DNA of 64,000 nt from JAAXGI01 sp965206975 (GCA_965206975.1 OZ242253.1:1-64000); one strand, 5' to 3'; counted from the stretch's first letter, positions 30,171-39,618 are shown. The notes: generated by a model from the letters alone, not told the origin. A program made the numbers and translations.

Positions 30171-30195
30171 CTCCACGGCGAGGCACGGCGTAGCG

Positions 30196-31449
30196 ATGTC
30201 CACGGACAAACACTTGCGCTGCAATTTCTGCGGGAAGTCGAAGGGGTCCGTGGAGAAGTTCATCTCGGGCCCGAGCGTCTATATCTGTAACGAGTGCGTG
30301 GCGCTCTGCAATGAGATCCTGGCCGAGGACGATGTCCGGGCCCAGCCGGAGAGCGTCGTTCCCGCTCCGACCCCGCGCGCGATCAAGGAGGGGCTGGACC
30401 AGTACGTTATCGGGCAGGAGGAGGCGAAGAAAACGATTGCGGTGGCCGTCTACAACCACTACAAGAGGGTAAACCACGACGGCGTCCTCGATGACGTGGA
30501 GGTGGAGAAGGCAAACATCCTCCTGATGGGCTCGACGGGCGTCGGAAAAACGCTCCTCGCCCAGACGCTCGCCCGGATCCTCGACGTGCCGTTCACCATT
30601 GCGGACGCCACCACCCTGACCGAGGCCGGTTACGTCGGCGAGGACGTGGAGAACATTCTCGTCCGTCTCCTGCAGGACGCGGACTACAACGTCACCGAGT
30701 GCCAACGCGGGATCATCTACATCGATGAACTCGACAAGATCTCGAGGAAGTCTGAGAACCCCTCGATCACGAGAGACGTCTCGGGGGAGGGTGTACAGCA
30801 GGCCCTCCTCAAGATCCTCGAGGGAACGGTCGCTTCGGTGCCCCCGCAGGGGGGGAGGAAGCACCCCCAGCAGGAGTACATCCAGATCGACACGCGCAAC
30901 ATCCTCTTCGTCTGCGGCGGGGCCTTCGACGGGCTCGACGAGATCGTCGAAGCACGGCTCGGCCGGCGGCGGATCGGATTCGACGACGACGTTACGGAGG
31001 ACGTACAGGACGGAGGCGTTGCAGCCGACCCGCAACTTCTCTCGCGTGCCGAGCCCGAGGACCTTCAGCGCTTCGGGCTGATCCCAGAGCTCGTCGGTCG
31101 GCTCCCGGTGATGGTGACCCTTGAGGAACTCGACGAGGAGGCGTTGATCCGGATCCTTAAGGAACCCAAGAATGCGCTGATCAAGCAGTACGCAAAGATG
31201 TTCGAGTTGGAGGGGATCGGGCTTACATTCGACCCCGGTGCCATCCGGGCGATCGCCTCGAAGGCGATCGCCCGGGGCACCGGGGCCAGGGGGCTACGGG
31301 CCGTGCTCGAGAACGTCATGCGAGATGTCATGTTTGACTTGCCCTCGCGGGACGATATCCGGGAGGTCGTGGTGATGTCGGAGGCCGTCGAGGAGGGGAT
31401 CCCACCACTCCTCGTACTGCATAACGAGGCCCGGAAGAAAGAGGCGTAG
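30196..31449 (+). CDS. clpX: ATP-dependent Clp protease ATPase subunit
   Basis: A 417-residue AAA+ unfoldase. The N-terminal C4 zinc finger (LRCNFCGKSKGSVEKF to YICNECVALC), Walker A GSTGVGKTLLAQ, pore-loop and Walker B IIYIDELDKISRKS, RPGVSREGVQQ-like SGEGVQQALLKILEG, sensor 2 GTGARGLRAVLE and a ClpP-contact IGF-type loop (RRRIGFDDD) are present. It is the last gene of the tRNA-Leu-tig-clpP run. Confidence 0.98.
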   Translation: MSTDKHLRCNFCGKSKGSVEKFISGPSVYICNECVALCNEILAEDDVRAQPESVVPAPTPRAIKEGLDQYVIGQEEAKKTIAVAVYNHYKRVNHDGVLDDVEVEKANILLMGSTGVGKTLLAQTLARILDVPFTIADATTLTEAGYVGEDVENILVRLLQDADYNVTECQRGIIYIDELDKISRKSENPSITRDVSGEGVQQALLKILEGTVASVPPQGGRKHPQQEYIQIDTRNILFVCGGAFDGLDEIVEARLGRRRIGFDDDVTEDVQDGGVAADPQLLSRAEPEDLQRFGLIPELVGRLPVMVTLEELDEEALIRILKEPKNALIKQYAKMFELEGIGLTFDPGAIRAIASKAIARGTGARGLRAVLENVMRDVMFDLPSRDDIREVVVMSEAVEEGIPPLLVLHNEARKKEA

Positions 31450-31778
31450 CGGACCGGTCACACGGCACATCCCGAAGGTACCTGCGGTGACGGCCGGTTC
31501 TCCGTCCCCCAGGAGGACGCGAACCGAGGAGGGACGACCCACTCCGGAAATCGGAGCCATTTGGCCGACCGGGACCTCATGAGGCGACGGGATGAGGAAC
31601 GAAGCCCCAGCTGGCGGGAAACCACGGCTGGATCTGCTCCCGCTCGAAGTCCACGGTTGGACCTCCTCCCTCCACGCTGCCGACCAAGTGGCGCTGGCGA
31701 TCAATCCCGCACTCTCCGCTCGGCACCGGGCTGACGCCTAGGGCCGAGCCGCACCGCGTCGAGCCCCCCGGAATCCTC
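31450..31778. other. Intergenic stretch before engB
   Basis: No recognised gene. A plus-strand frame at 31592-31741 (49 codons, starting MRNEAPAGGKPRLDL) is open but has no convincing ribosome site or family match. No terminator with a T-run was found after clpX. Confidence 0.35.
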
Positions 31779-32417
31779 ATGAAGATCAGGACAGTTGAGT
31801 TCGTCGGCAGCTTCGTGAACCCTCGGGGGCCACTCCCGGAAGACCTCCCCGCGGTCGCTTTCTCGGGCCGATCGAATGTGGGAAAGTCTTCACTCATCAA
31901 CACGCTCCTCGGCCGCACTCGGAAGAAGTCGGCTCGGGTTTCGGCAACGCCGGGGAAGACCCAGGAACTCAACTTCTACCGGGTAAATGGGCGCTTCTAC
32001 CTGGTAGATCTCCCAGGATTCGGTTATGCCCGGGTCCCGTATCCGGTCCGCGAGAGCTGGAAGGCCCTGGTGGATGGGTACCTAGTCCGAAATGCGGATC
32101 GGCCACTGGCCGTCGTTCACCTGATCGACGCGCGGCGGGATCCAAGAATTGGAGATCTTCGGATGCTCAGCCGCCTGGCCGAGCTAGCGATTCCGGTCCT
32201 CGTGGCAATGACCAAGGTCGACAAGCTTACTCGGCAAGATCGGAGGAGGAGGCTTGCCCGACTGGTAAGCGAGTTGGATCTAGACGAGGAGCACATCCTA
32301 CCCTGTTCATCCACGACGCGCGAGGGCAAAGAAGAGTTGCTCGGTGCCATGCAGGAACTCCTCGACGCAACCGAGATGACCGTGCCGCAATCGGCTGTCC
32401 GCGATGGTCTGGTCTAG
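31779..32417 (+). CDS. engB: Ribosome-biogenesis GTPase EngB/YsxC
   Basis: A 212-residue TRAFAC GTPase needed for 50S assembly. G1 FSGRSNVGKSSLINTLLG, G2 region ARVSATPGKTQ, G3 VDLPGFGYARV, G4 TKVDKL and G5-like PCSSTTREG are all present. It is separated from clpX by about 330 bases, so it is probably an independent unit. Codon use is slightly less GC-biased than its neighbours by eye. Confidence 0.94.
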   Translation: MKIRTVEFVGSFVNPRGPLPEDLPAVAFSGRSNVGKSSLINTLLGRTRKKSARVSATPGKTQELNFYRVNGRFYLVDLPGFGYARVPYPVRESWKALVDGYLVRNADRPLAVVHLIDARRDPRIGDLRMLSRLAELAIPVLVAMTKVDKLTRQDRRRRLARLVSELDLDEEHILPCSSTTREGKEELLGAMQELLDATEMTVPQSAVRDGLV

Positions 32418-33004
32418 TCGCTTTCTCTTGGCGTATGTCGGCAGCGTGTAGCGAGATCGGCGGCCGAGCCATCAGGCTGTTCGACGGCGCGGCGGCAATG
32501 AGCCTGCTTCTCCTGGGCCCAGGAAATGAGCCTCGCCGACGACGGCGGGCGCGCGCACGCGAGGCACGTACGGGATGCCGAAGCACGCTTCGACCATCAG
32601 CCGCCCGGTGTGCACCGGTACGCGATCGGCCGTTCCAAGCCGGGGCCGCGCCCGCTGGGCCGCATTCCCGGTGACGCCGCACGACAAGACGGACCGCGAC
32701 GCGACCCGTGTACGGCTGTTCGCCGACATCGACTAGCGTAAGGAGCCACATGAGCCAACGCTCCGGGCGAACGGCAACGGGCTCATGGGGCCCAGGGGGC
32801 CCGCATGGACGAAATCGCCACGGGCGGGGACTCGCGCACCCCCGACGATTTCGAGGGGATCGACGGACGGCCGCGCAACAGTCACAGTTGCCCATGGCTA
32901 CCGGGCGTCGCCCGGCAGGAGACTACGAGGATAGGAGCAGCTTTACCGCACCCATCCTGTGGACAGTAGATTGGTGAGGAAGCGATGACTGCACCGAAAC
33001 CGCC
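32418..33004. other. Gene-poor 587-base stretch
   Basis: Several short overlapping frames exist on both strands (for example 32472-32729 minus and 32526-32741 plus), but none has a convincing start site or recognised family. The stretch lies between convergent engB (+) and the sigma-54 activator (-). A decayed gene is possible but cannot be named. Confidence 0.4.
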
Positions 33005-34450
33005 TTACGGCTCGAGCCCGTACTTCTGGATCTTCCGGTAGAGAGTCCGTTCCCCGATCCCGAGGCTCTCGGCAGCCTTGCGCCGCTGCCCCCCTACGTC
33101 TCGAAGCACGGTCTCGATTGCAGTCCGCTCGAGCTCGTCCATCGTCATCCCGGGAGGAAAGACGATCGTCCGCACTTCGGAGCCGTCACCCCCGTCCCTC
33201 TCCGCCCCCTCCGAACCGGAATCCACCTCGGAGGAAGTGGCCTCGACCGAGATCGGTACGGCCCCGGATCCGGCCGGGGACCGGACCCCTACCTCGACAT
33301 CACCGCTCGAGTATCCCGGAATCGCGAGTGGCACCTCGAGCGGTGCTTCGAGCCGATCGGCCACCTTCTCCCGATAGGCATCGAACTCCCTTCGAAGCTC
33401 ATCCATGTCCACCCGGAGCTCTACGAGGGTCCGGAACACGAACTCGAGTTCCGGGCGGGTCCGCGCGCTCCCCTCAACACCGCTCTCGCCCCGGAGCACG
33501 AGGACCTCGGAGCCCCCCGGGATAGGAACCCGTGCGGGGAGCGCCCGGCTCCCCGCCTCCGGGAACCGGATTTCCTTCGGGATGTCGTCCGGCCCGATCG
33601 GCCTCTTCGGCGCGAGCACAACCATGCTCTCGATCAGATTGCGGAGTTCGCGCACGTTCCCCGGCCAGTCGAAGCGCACCAGAAGCTCCATGGCCGGATC
33701 CGAAATCCCGGGAAAGGTCCGGTCGAGCCGTCCCGTCAGATCGCGGACAAAGTGCGTCACGAGCCTTGGGATGTCGTCCTTCCTCCCTCGAAGTGGGGGA
33801 AGCTCGATGTCGAGCACGTTCAGCCGGTAGAAGAGGTCCCGCCGAAAGCGCCCCGCGGCCACGAGAGCCCGCAAGTCCTGGTTCGTCGCGGTGATGATAC
33901 GGACATCGACTCGAATCGGTTTCTCGCCCCCGACCCGGAGGAACTCGCTCTGTTCGAGGACGCGGAGGAGCTTCGTCTGCGTCGCGAGGGACATCTCCCC
34001 GATCTCGTCGAGGAAGAGCGTCCCCCGATGCGCAAGCTCGAAGAACCCCTTCCGGGAGTCGACCGCGCCAGTGAAGGCCCCCTTCTCGTGCCCGAAGAGC
34101 TCCGATTCGAGGAGCGCCTCCGAGAGTGCCGCCACGTTCACGGCGAGGAAGGCTTGGTGCCGCCTTGGCGAAAGCGCATGTATCCCGCGCGCGAAGAGCT
34201 CCTTCCCCGTCCCGGATTCACCGGTAATCAGGACGGTGGACGATACGGGTGCAATTTGCACGGCGCGCTCAAGTGCCTCTCGCATCGCCTCCGATTCGCC
34301 CACGACACCGATGACCTCCTGCAGGTGGCGGCGCTCGATCGTCCTCCGGGCCTGAAGCGCAACCTCCTCCGCATCGGGATTGGGCCCGAACACCTCCTCC
34401 ACCCCGATCTTCCTCCCCTCGGCGGCGGCGTCCGCCCCGGGCACGGTCAT
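33005..34450 (-). CDS. Sigma-54-dependent activator: AAA+ and Fis-type HTH part of a split gene
   Basis: An NtrC-type enhancer-binding protein that remodels sigma-54 RNA polymerase. In the 481-residue open part, residues 1-45 are the end of a receiver-like domain. The AAA+ domain (about 46-285) shows Walker A GESGTGKE, GAFTGAV (sigma-54 contact), Walker B GTLFLDEIGE and WPGNVRELRNL. A long linker with a likely coiled coil (VELRVDMDELRREFDAYREKV) leads to a C-terminal Fis HTH (RRKAAESLGIGERTLYRKIQ). The true start is upstream at 34662 in another frame, so the ATG at 34450 is internal. It is last in the aroC-to-mogA gene run. Confidence 0.88.
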   Translation of the reverse strand: MTVPGADAAAEGRKIGVEEVFGPNPDAEEVALQARRTIERRHLQEVIGVVGESEAMREALERAVQIAPVSSTVLITGESGTGKELFARGIHALSPRRHQAFLAVNVAALSEALLESELFGHEKGAFTGAVDSRKGFFELAHRGTLFLDEIGEMSLATQTKLLRVLEQSEFLRVGGEKPIRVDVRIITATNQDLRALVAAGRFRRDLFYRLNVLDIELPPLRGRKDDIPRLVTHFVRDLTGRLDRTFPGISDPAMELLVRFDWPGNVRELRNLIESMVVLAPKRPIGPDDIPKEIRFPEAGSRALPARVPIPGGSEVLVLRGESGVEGSARTRPELEFVFRTLVELRVDMDELRREFDAYREKVADRLEAPLEVPLAIPGYSSGDVEVGVRSPAGSGAVPISVEATSSEVDSGSEGAERDGGDGSEVRTIVFPPGMTMDELERTAIETVLRDVGGQRRKAAESLGIGERTLYRKIQKYGLEP

Positions 34451-34662
34451 GAAGACGGGGATCCCCGCCCGCTCGCGCGCCTCCCGGACCCAGCTCCCCA
34501 GGGCATCGCCCCGGTCAGGACGAGAAGGCGCGCGTCCTTGGCATCTGCCACGTACGACGGATCGGGGAGGAGCTCCACCCGGTAGCCCTCCCCGAGGAAG
34601 GCGTCCCGCAACCGGCCCGCGACAGGGAGCCGGTGCGTGCTGACTAAAATCGTTCCCGTCAT
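34447..34662 (-). pseudogene. Frameshifted N-terminus (pseudo-receiver) of the sigma-54 activator
   Basis: ATG 34662, seven bases after mogA, opens MTGTILVSTHRLPVAGRLRD and continues to DARLLVLTG, then stops out of frame at 34447. Adding one G to the GGGG run (CCCC at 34509-34512 on the plus strand) restores a single frame reading LTGGDALGSWVREARERAG and joining MTVPGADAAAEG of the main ORF. The receiver-like fold lacks the phospho-acceptor Asp: beta-3 ends LLVLTGG. Either a sequencing error in a homopolymer or a real frameshift explains it. Confidence 0.75.
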
Positions 34663-34669
34663 CCGTCCC

Positions 34670-35227
34670 TCAGGCGTGGTCACCGCTCTGCTCCCCCGAT
34701 CGCCCGGCATGCGGGGGATGGGGATCGCGCCGGCCGCGGACGAGCGACGTGCCATGAGCAAGGAAGGGCGCCAATGCCGCAAGCCCATCCCGGACCCCAC
34801 CCGGGCTCCCGGGGAGATTCACGATCAGGCACTCCCCCCGAAGCCCGATCTCACCGCGGGAAAGGACGGAGAAGGGTGTCGAGGCCTCTCCTTCCCTCCT
34901 CAGGAATTCGGCGAGACCCGTGGCCGGTCGCTCGCTCACGGCCCGCGTCGCCTCCGGTGTCTGGTCCCTCAGCGTGAAACCTGTCCCTCCCGTCGTGAGG
35001 ATCAGGTCGATGTCGCCTCCGTCGGCCCACTCGAGGAGGACCGGCACCACATTCGCCGTTCCATCCGCCACGACCGCCCGTCGGGAGACGGGGTAAGTCC
35101 GCTCCTCGCACCACGCAACGATGCACGCACCACTCCGGTCCGTTCCCTCGCCCTGGGCCAGACTGTCGCTCACCGTGAGGACCCCCACCCGGATCCCTAT
35201 CCCTCCTCGATCCCGAGGCACGCTCAC
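34670..35227 (-). CDS. MogA/MoaB-type molybdopterin adenylyltransferase
   Basis: A 185-residue MoaB/Mog-fold protein that adenylates molybdopterin before metal insertion. IRVGVLTVSDSLAQGEGTDRSG, DLILTTGGTGFTLRDQTPEAT and ECLIVNLPGSPGGVRDGL are the diagnostic segments. The GTG start overlaps the gcvT stop (GTGA). moeB lies at 62.7-64 kb, so part of the molybdenum-cofactor pathway is spread over this window. MogA versus MoaB cannot be resolved. Confidence 0.92.
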   Translation of the reverse strand: MSVPRDRGGIGIRVGVLTVSDSLAQGEGTDRSGACIVAWCEERTYPVSRRAVVADGTANVVPVLLEWADGGDIDLILTTGGTGFTLRDQTPEATRAVSERPATGLAEFLRREGEASTPFSVLSRGEIGLRGECLIVNLPGSPGGVRDGLAALAPFLAHGTSLVRGRRDPHPPHAGRSGEQSGDHA

Positions 35228-36336
35228 CCCTGCCTCGACCCCCCACGATAGAAGGGCGGGCGAACCACCGCTCCCCGAAGCTCCCGCCCGCGCACGCGAA
35301 GGGCGACCGGGCTCCCCACCTTCGCGAGCCCGGCTGGGAGGTACGCGAGTGCGATCCCCGTCCCGAGGGAGAGACTCATCGTCCCGGAGGTGACGACCCC
35401 CACCACTTCCCCGTCCGCAACCACCTCGTAGCCCGGACGCGGAAAGCCCCGCTCCGAGAGTCGGATCCCCATGAGCCTCCGCCGTGCCCGCCGCTCCCGC
35501 TCCGCCGCGAGCGCCCGACTGCCGATGAACTCCCCCTTCCCCAGCTTCACAACCCAGCCGAGACCCGCCTCGAGAGCGGAATGACTCTCATCCAGATCCG
35601 ATCCGTAGAGCGCGTAGCCCATCTCGAGGCGAAGAACGTCTCTGGCACCGAGACCCGCCGGGATCGTTCCGAGGCCAGCCCCGGCCTGGAGGATCCCCTC
35701 CCAGAGCTCGTCCGCCCTGGGACCGTCCACGTAGAGCTCGAACCCGTCCTCCCCCGTGTAGCCGGTCCGGGCCACGAGCGCGTCGACGCCGAGGACGCGG
35801 CCCCGGACGAAGGAAAACCCTGGGACCGTCCGGAGGTCGATCTCCGTGAGGGGAGCCAACACCTCCCACGCCTTCGGCCCCTGAAGGGCCAGGAGTACGT
35901 AGGCGTCCGACCGATCCTCTAGCTCCGCCTCGAAGCTCCCTAGGCGGGAGAGGATCCACTCGCGATCCTTCGCCCGATTCGCGGCGTTCACAACGAGTAG
36001 GAACTCGCTCGAAGCGAGACGATAGACGAGGAGGTCGTCCACGATCCCGCCCTCCTCGTTCAGCAGGAGGGAGTACTGCGCCCGCCCCGGCTCGAGCACG
36101 CTCGCGTCGTTCGCCGTCACGCGCTGCACGAGGGCGAGCGCGTCCGGGCCTCGGATCTGGAACTCCCCCATGTGGCTCACGTCGAAGAGCCCCGCCCCTT
36201 CCCGAACTGCCCGGTGCTCGGCCTGGATGCCGGCTGCAAAGTGTACGGGTAGGGTGTAGCCGGCGAACTCCACCATCTTCCCGCCACAGCGGCGGTGCGC
36301 CTCGTAGAGCGGAGTCTTCCTCAACGCCTCGTTCAT
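35224..36336 (-). CDS. gcvT: Glycine cleavage system T protein (aminomethyltransferase)
   Basis: A 370-residue folate-dependent aminomethyltransferase. It starts MNEALRKTPLYEAHRRCGGK and shows VEFAGYTLPVHFA, GLFDVSHMGEFQIRG, QYSLLLNEEGGIVDDL, ARTGYTGEDGFELYV, AGLGARDVLRLEMGYALYG and a C-terminal beta-barrel ending in VVRPPFYRGG. gcvH and gcvP are not adjacent. ATG 36336 gives the usual N-terminus; longer frames run through argF. It overlaps mogA by four bases. Confidence 0.94.
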   Translation of the reverse strand: MNEALRKTPLYEAHRRCGGKMVEFAGYTLPVHFAAGIQAEHRAVREGAGLFDVSHMGEFQIRGPDALALVQRVTANDASVLEPGRAQYSLLLNEEGGIVDDLLVYRLASSEFLLVVNAANRAKDREWILSRLGSFEAELEDRSDAYVLLALQGPKAWEVLAPLTEIDLRTVPGFSFVRGRVLGVDALVARTGYTGEDGFELYVDGPRADELWEGILQAGAGLGTIPAGLGARDVLRLEMGYALYGSDLDESHSALEAGLGWVVKLGKGEFIGSRALAAERERRARRRLMGIRLSERGFPRPGYEVVADGEVVGVVTSGTMSLSLGTGIALAYLPAGLAKVGSPVALRVRGRELRGAVVRPPFYRGGSRQG

Positions 36337-36373
36337 GGCACTGTTTCCCCCGCGGCCCGGTCCCCGTGAAGGC

Positions 36374-37303
36374 TCATGCGAGTAGCTCCACCAGGAGAGC
36401 CTTCTGCACATGGAGCCGGTTCTCGGCCTCATCGAAGACCCGGGAGCGCGGCCCGTCGATCACCTCCTCGGTCACCTCGATCCCGCGATGCGCGGGAAGG
36501 CAGTGCAGGAAGATCGCTTCGCGCTCCGCCCGCTCCATCAGGGCGCTCGTCACCCGGTAGCGCTCGAAGGCGCGGGCACGCTCCTCGAGGTCCGCCTCCT
36601 GGCCCATCGAGGCCCAGGTGTCAGTGCACACGACGTGGGCTCCCTCGACGGCCGCGACGGGGTCTTCGAGCAGTCGGATGGTTGCTTTGCCCTCCGCCTC
36701 GCCCAAGATCCGTGCGTCCGGGGCGTACGCCTCGGGGACTGCTAGGCTGAGCTCGAACCCTAGGATCGAGGCGGCCTCGACCCAGGAGTTCGCCATGTTG
36801 TTCCCGTCTCCGACCCAGGCGACGTGGAGCCTTCCAAACTCGGGCCCGAACTCCTCACGTATGGTCAGGAGGTCCGCCAAAAGCTGGCAGGGGTGGAGGA
36901 GATCGGTGAGACCGTTGATCACGGGAATGGATGCGTGGCGCGCGAGTTCCTCGGGTTCGGCGTGATCGAAGGTCCGGATCATGAGCCCGTCCACGTACCG
37001 CGAGAGGACGCGGGCCGTGTCCTCGAAGCTCTCCGAGTGCTCGTCCCGGCCGAGGTGCGTCTCGGCGACGGGGAGTACGATCGCATGCCCCCCGAGGTGG
37101 AACATCCCCGCCTCGAAGGAGACTCGGGTCCGGGTGGAGTGCTTCCGGAAGATCATCCCGAGCGTCTTTCCCGCGAGCGGGCAATCCCGTCCCGCCGGTC
37201 CCTCCTTCTGGCGAAGCGCTCGCTCAAGAAGCGCCTCGAGCTCCTGGCTCGAGAGATCTCTCAGTGAGAGGAAGTGGCGGACTTCGCTCCTCTTCGGCTT
37301 CAC
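36374..37303 (-). CDS. argF: Ornithine carbamoyltransferase
   Basis: A 309-residue enzyme making citrulline from ornithine and carbamoyl phosphate. It contains the carbamoyl-phosphate motif FRKHSTRTRVSFEAGM, LLHPCQLLADLLT, WVGDGNNMANSW and the ornithine-site HCLPAHRGIEVT. GTG 37303 has GGAG eight bases upstream. The placement between hslU and gcvT, without other arg genes, is unusual for a biosynthetic gene. Confidence 0.92.
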   Translation of the reverse strand: MKPKRSEVRHFLSLRDLSSQELEALLERALRQKEGPAGRDCPLAGKTLGMIFRKHSTRTRVSFEAGMFHLGGHAIVLPVAETHLGRDEHSESFEDTARVLSRYVDGLMIRTFDHAEPEELARHASIPVINGLTDLLHPCQLLADLLTIREEFGPEFGRLHVAWVGDGNNMANSWVEAASILGFELSLAVPEAYAPDARILGEAEGKATIRLLEDPVAAVEGAHVVCTDTWASMGQEADLEERARAFERYRVTSALMERAEREAIFLHCLPAHRGIEVTEEVIDGPRSRVFDEAENRLHVQKALLVELLA

Positions 37304-37333
37304 GGCATCGACTCCTGAACTCGGTCTTGCACG

Positions 37334-38986
37334 TCAGAGGATGTATTTCCTGAGGTCCTCGTCTCCGACGATGGAGGCCAGGCCTCCCCGCACGAATTCC
37401 CGGTCCACTACCAAGTCGGTCGTGACGGCGCCGTCCGGAAGTTCGAAGAGGACGCCCTCAAGGAGGGTCGTCATGACCGTCTGCAGCCGCCTCGCCCCGA
37501 TGTTCTCCATCCGGTCGTTCAACTCGAAGGCGATGCGGGCGACCTCCCTCACGCCATCCTCCGAGAACACGATCTTTGCTCCCTCCGATTCGATGAGTGC
37601 CGTGTACTGGTGAACGAGCGCATTTTCGGGCTCCATCAGGATCCGGACGAAGTCCGACTCGGCGAGGGAGTTCAACTCGACCCGGATCGGAAAGCGGCCT
37701 TGGAGCTCCGGCACGAGGTCCGAAGGCTTCGAGACGTGGAATGCGCCGGCCGCGATGAAGAGGATGTGGTCCGTCCGGACGAACCCGTACTTCGTCTGTA
37801 CGGTCGATCCCTCGACGACCGGGAGGAGATCGCGCTGCACGCCCTCACGGCTCACGTCGGGACCCGCCCCGCCGCGCACGCCAGCCACCTTGTCGATCTC
37901 GTCGAGGAAGACAATCCCCGTCTCCTCGGTGCGGTCGAGCGCCTCGTTGACGACCTCGTCCATGTCGACGAGCCGATCGAGCTCCTCCTGGAGGAGGATG
38001 CGTCTCGCCTCGGAGACGCGGACGGACCTCTTCTTCGTCCGCTTGGGGAGCATGTCCTGGATCATCTCGAAGAAATTGTGGTCCATCCCCTCCATACCCA
38101 TCGGCACCATCATCCCGTCGAGGCTCGCCGTCTGCTGCACTTCCAACTCGACGACGCGCTCCTCGAGCTTCCCGTCCCGCAGGAGGACCTGGAGCTTTTT
38201 CCGCGTTCGCTCGCGGCGCTCATCCCACCGACGCTCCTCCCCACCTGCGGAGTCCGCCGCTCCCGGCGCCTCCACTGAAGCGGAGTCGGCCTCGTGGGCG
38301 GGGGCATCGCCCTCCCCGGGGATACGGATCCCTCCCGGCCCCGCGACGAAGATGGGGGCGCCGAAAGGCACCTCGGCCCCCGACGCATCCCCGGCCTCCC
38401 CCTCCGTTTCCTCCCCCGGCGCACCTCCCGCACTCTCGCGCGCCCCGGCGCGGCGCGTCCCCACTCCCGCGGGGCGAGCGGGTCGAACCGGCGGCAGGAG
38501 GAGATCGAGTAGGCGATTCTCCGCCGCGGCCGCCGCGGCCTCCTCCACCTCATCCTCTCTCTCGGCGCGCACGAGGTTCACGGCCGTATCGACCAAGTCC
38601 CGGATCATCGATTCGACGTCTCGGCCCACATAGCCGACCTCCGTGAACTTGGAGGCCTCGACCTTGACGAATGGGGCGCCCGCGAGGCGGGCGAGGCGGC
38701 GGGCGATCTCCGTCTTCCCGACGCCCGTGGGGCCGATCAGTATCAGGTTGTTCGGGAGGATCTCCTCGCGGAGCTCGTCGGCGACCTGCTGGCGGCGCCA
38801 GCGGTTCCTGAGAGCGATCGCGACCGCCTTCTTCGCGTCATCCTGCCCGATGATGTAGCGATCGAGCTCACGGACGATCTGCCGCGGGGTGAGCTCGTCC
38901 AACCACCCGGCGCCCCCCGGAGCTACCTCCGGCGCCCCAGCCTCGCGAGGCACGCGCTCCTCGACCCGTGTCCCGTGCCCCTTCAC
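37334..38986 (-). CDS. hslU: HslU (ClpY) ATPase of the HslUV protease, with enlarged I domain
   Basis: An AAA+ unfoldase for HslV. Walker A IGPTGVGKTEIARRLA, pore motif VGYVGRDVES, Walker B GIVFLDEIDKVAG, PDVSREGVQRDLLPVVEG and the C-terminal EDLRKYIL that docks into HslV are all present. About 550 residues against roughly 440-460 usual: the excess is a Gly/Ala/Glu/Pro-rich, probably disordered insertion in the I domain (about residues 166-262) between LLDLLLPP and the RKKLQVLLRDGKLEE segment. GTG 38986 overlaps the hslV stop (GTGA) with GGGAGG just before; ATG 38998 is an alternative. Confidence 0.95.
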   Translation of the reverse strand: MKGHGTRVEERVPREAGAPEVAPGGAGWLDELTPRQIVRELDRYIIGQDDAKKAVAIALRNRWRRQQVADELREEILPNNLILIGPTGVGKTEIARRLARLAGAPFVKVEASKFTEVGYVGRDVESMIRDLVDTAVNLVRAEREDEVEEAAAAAAENRLLDLLLPPVRPARPAGVGTRRAGARESAGGAPGEETEGEAGDASGAEVPFGAPIFVAGPGGIRIPGEGDAPAHEADSASVEAPGAADSAGGEERRWDERRERTRKKLQVLLRDGKLEERVVELEVQQTASLDGMMVPMGMEGMDHNFFEMIQDMLPKRTKKRSVRVSEARRILLQEELDRLVDMDEVVNEALDRTEETGIVFLDEIDKVAGVRGGAGPDVSREGVQRDLLPVVEGSTVQTKYGFVRTDHILFIAAGAFHVSKPSDLVPELQGRFPIRVELNSLAESDFVRILMEPENALVHQYTALIESEGAKIVFSEDGVREVARIAFELNDRMENIGARRLQTVMTTLLEGVLFELPDGAVTTDLVVDREFVRGGLASIVGDEDLRKYIL

Positions 38987-39576
38987 GACGCCTCCCATCC
39001 CTCCCCTTGGTCGTCACTGCGCTCGGCTTCGCGACCGAGCTCGAGCACTGTGATCCGGTCGTTCGAATAAATGCAAATCTCCGCCGCGATCCGGAGGGCG
39101 TCCGTGACGATCTCCGGAGGATCGAGCTCCGTCCTCATCCTTAGCGCCCTCGCGGCCGCGAGGGCGAAGGATCCCCCGGACCCGATCGCCGCCACGTCCT
39201 CGTCGGGCTCGAGCACGTTCCCGTCCCCGCTGACGAGGAAGAGGTACTCTGCATCCGCGACGAGGAGGAGGGCGTCGAGCCGCCTCAGGAAGCGGTCCGT
39301 CCGCCAGTCCTTCGCGAGCTCGACGCACGCCCTCGTGAGATTCCCCGGGTAGCGTTCGAGCTTCTCCTCGAGCTTCTCGAAGAGGGTGAAGGCGTCCGCC
39401 ACACCGCCCGCGAAGCCAGCGAGGATCCGCCCGCCCTTGAGCGTGCGGACCTTCGAGGCCGTCCCCTTCACCACGGTATCTCCCATCGTGACCTGCCCAT
39501 CCGCTCCCATCGCCACGGACGGACCACGACGAACGGCCACAACCGTGGTCGCCCGGACCCGCTTGTCTTGCGTCAT
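38983..39576 (-). CDS. hslV: HslV (ClpQ) peptidase
   Basis: A 197-residue proteasome-beta-like threonine peptidase. The mature N-terminal Thr lies in VRATTVVAVRRG, so a nine-residue propeptide MTQDKRVRA is removed. VAMGADGQVTMGDTVVKG, GFAGGVADAFTLFEKLEEKL and GSGGSFALAAARAL are typical. It overlaps hslU by four bases and follows xerC by 42. Confidence 0.95.
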   Translation of the reverse strand: MTQDKRVRATTVVAVRRGPSVAMGADGQVTMGDTVVKGTASKVRTLKGGRILAGFAGGVADAFTLFEKLEEKLERYPGNLTRACVELAKDWRTDRFLRRLDALLLVADAEYLFLVSGDGNVLEPDEDVAAIGSGGSFALAAARALRMRTELDPPEIVTDALRIAAEICIYSNDRITVLELGREAERSDDQGEGWEAS

Positions 39577-39618
39577 TCCGGGAAATCCTGAGGGTACTGC
39601 CGCCGGGCGCCGTCTGGG

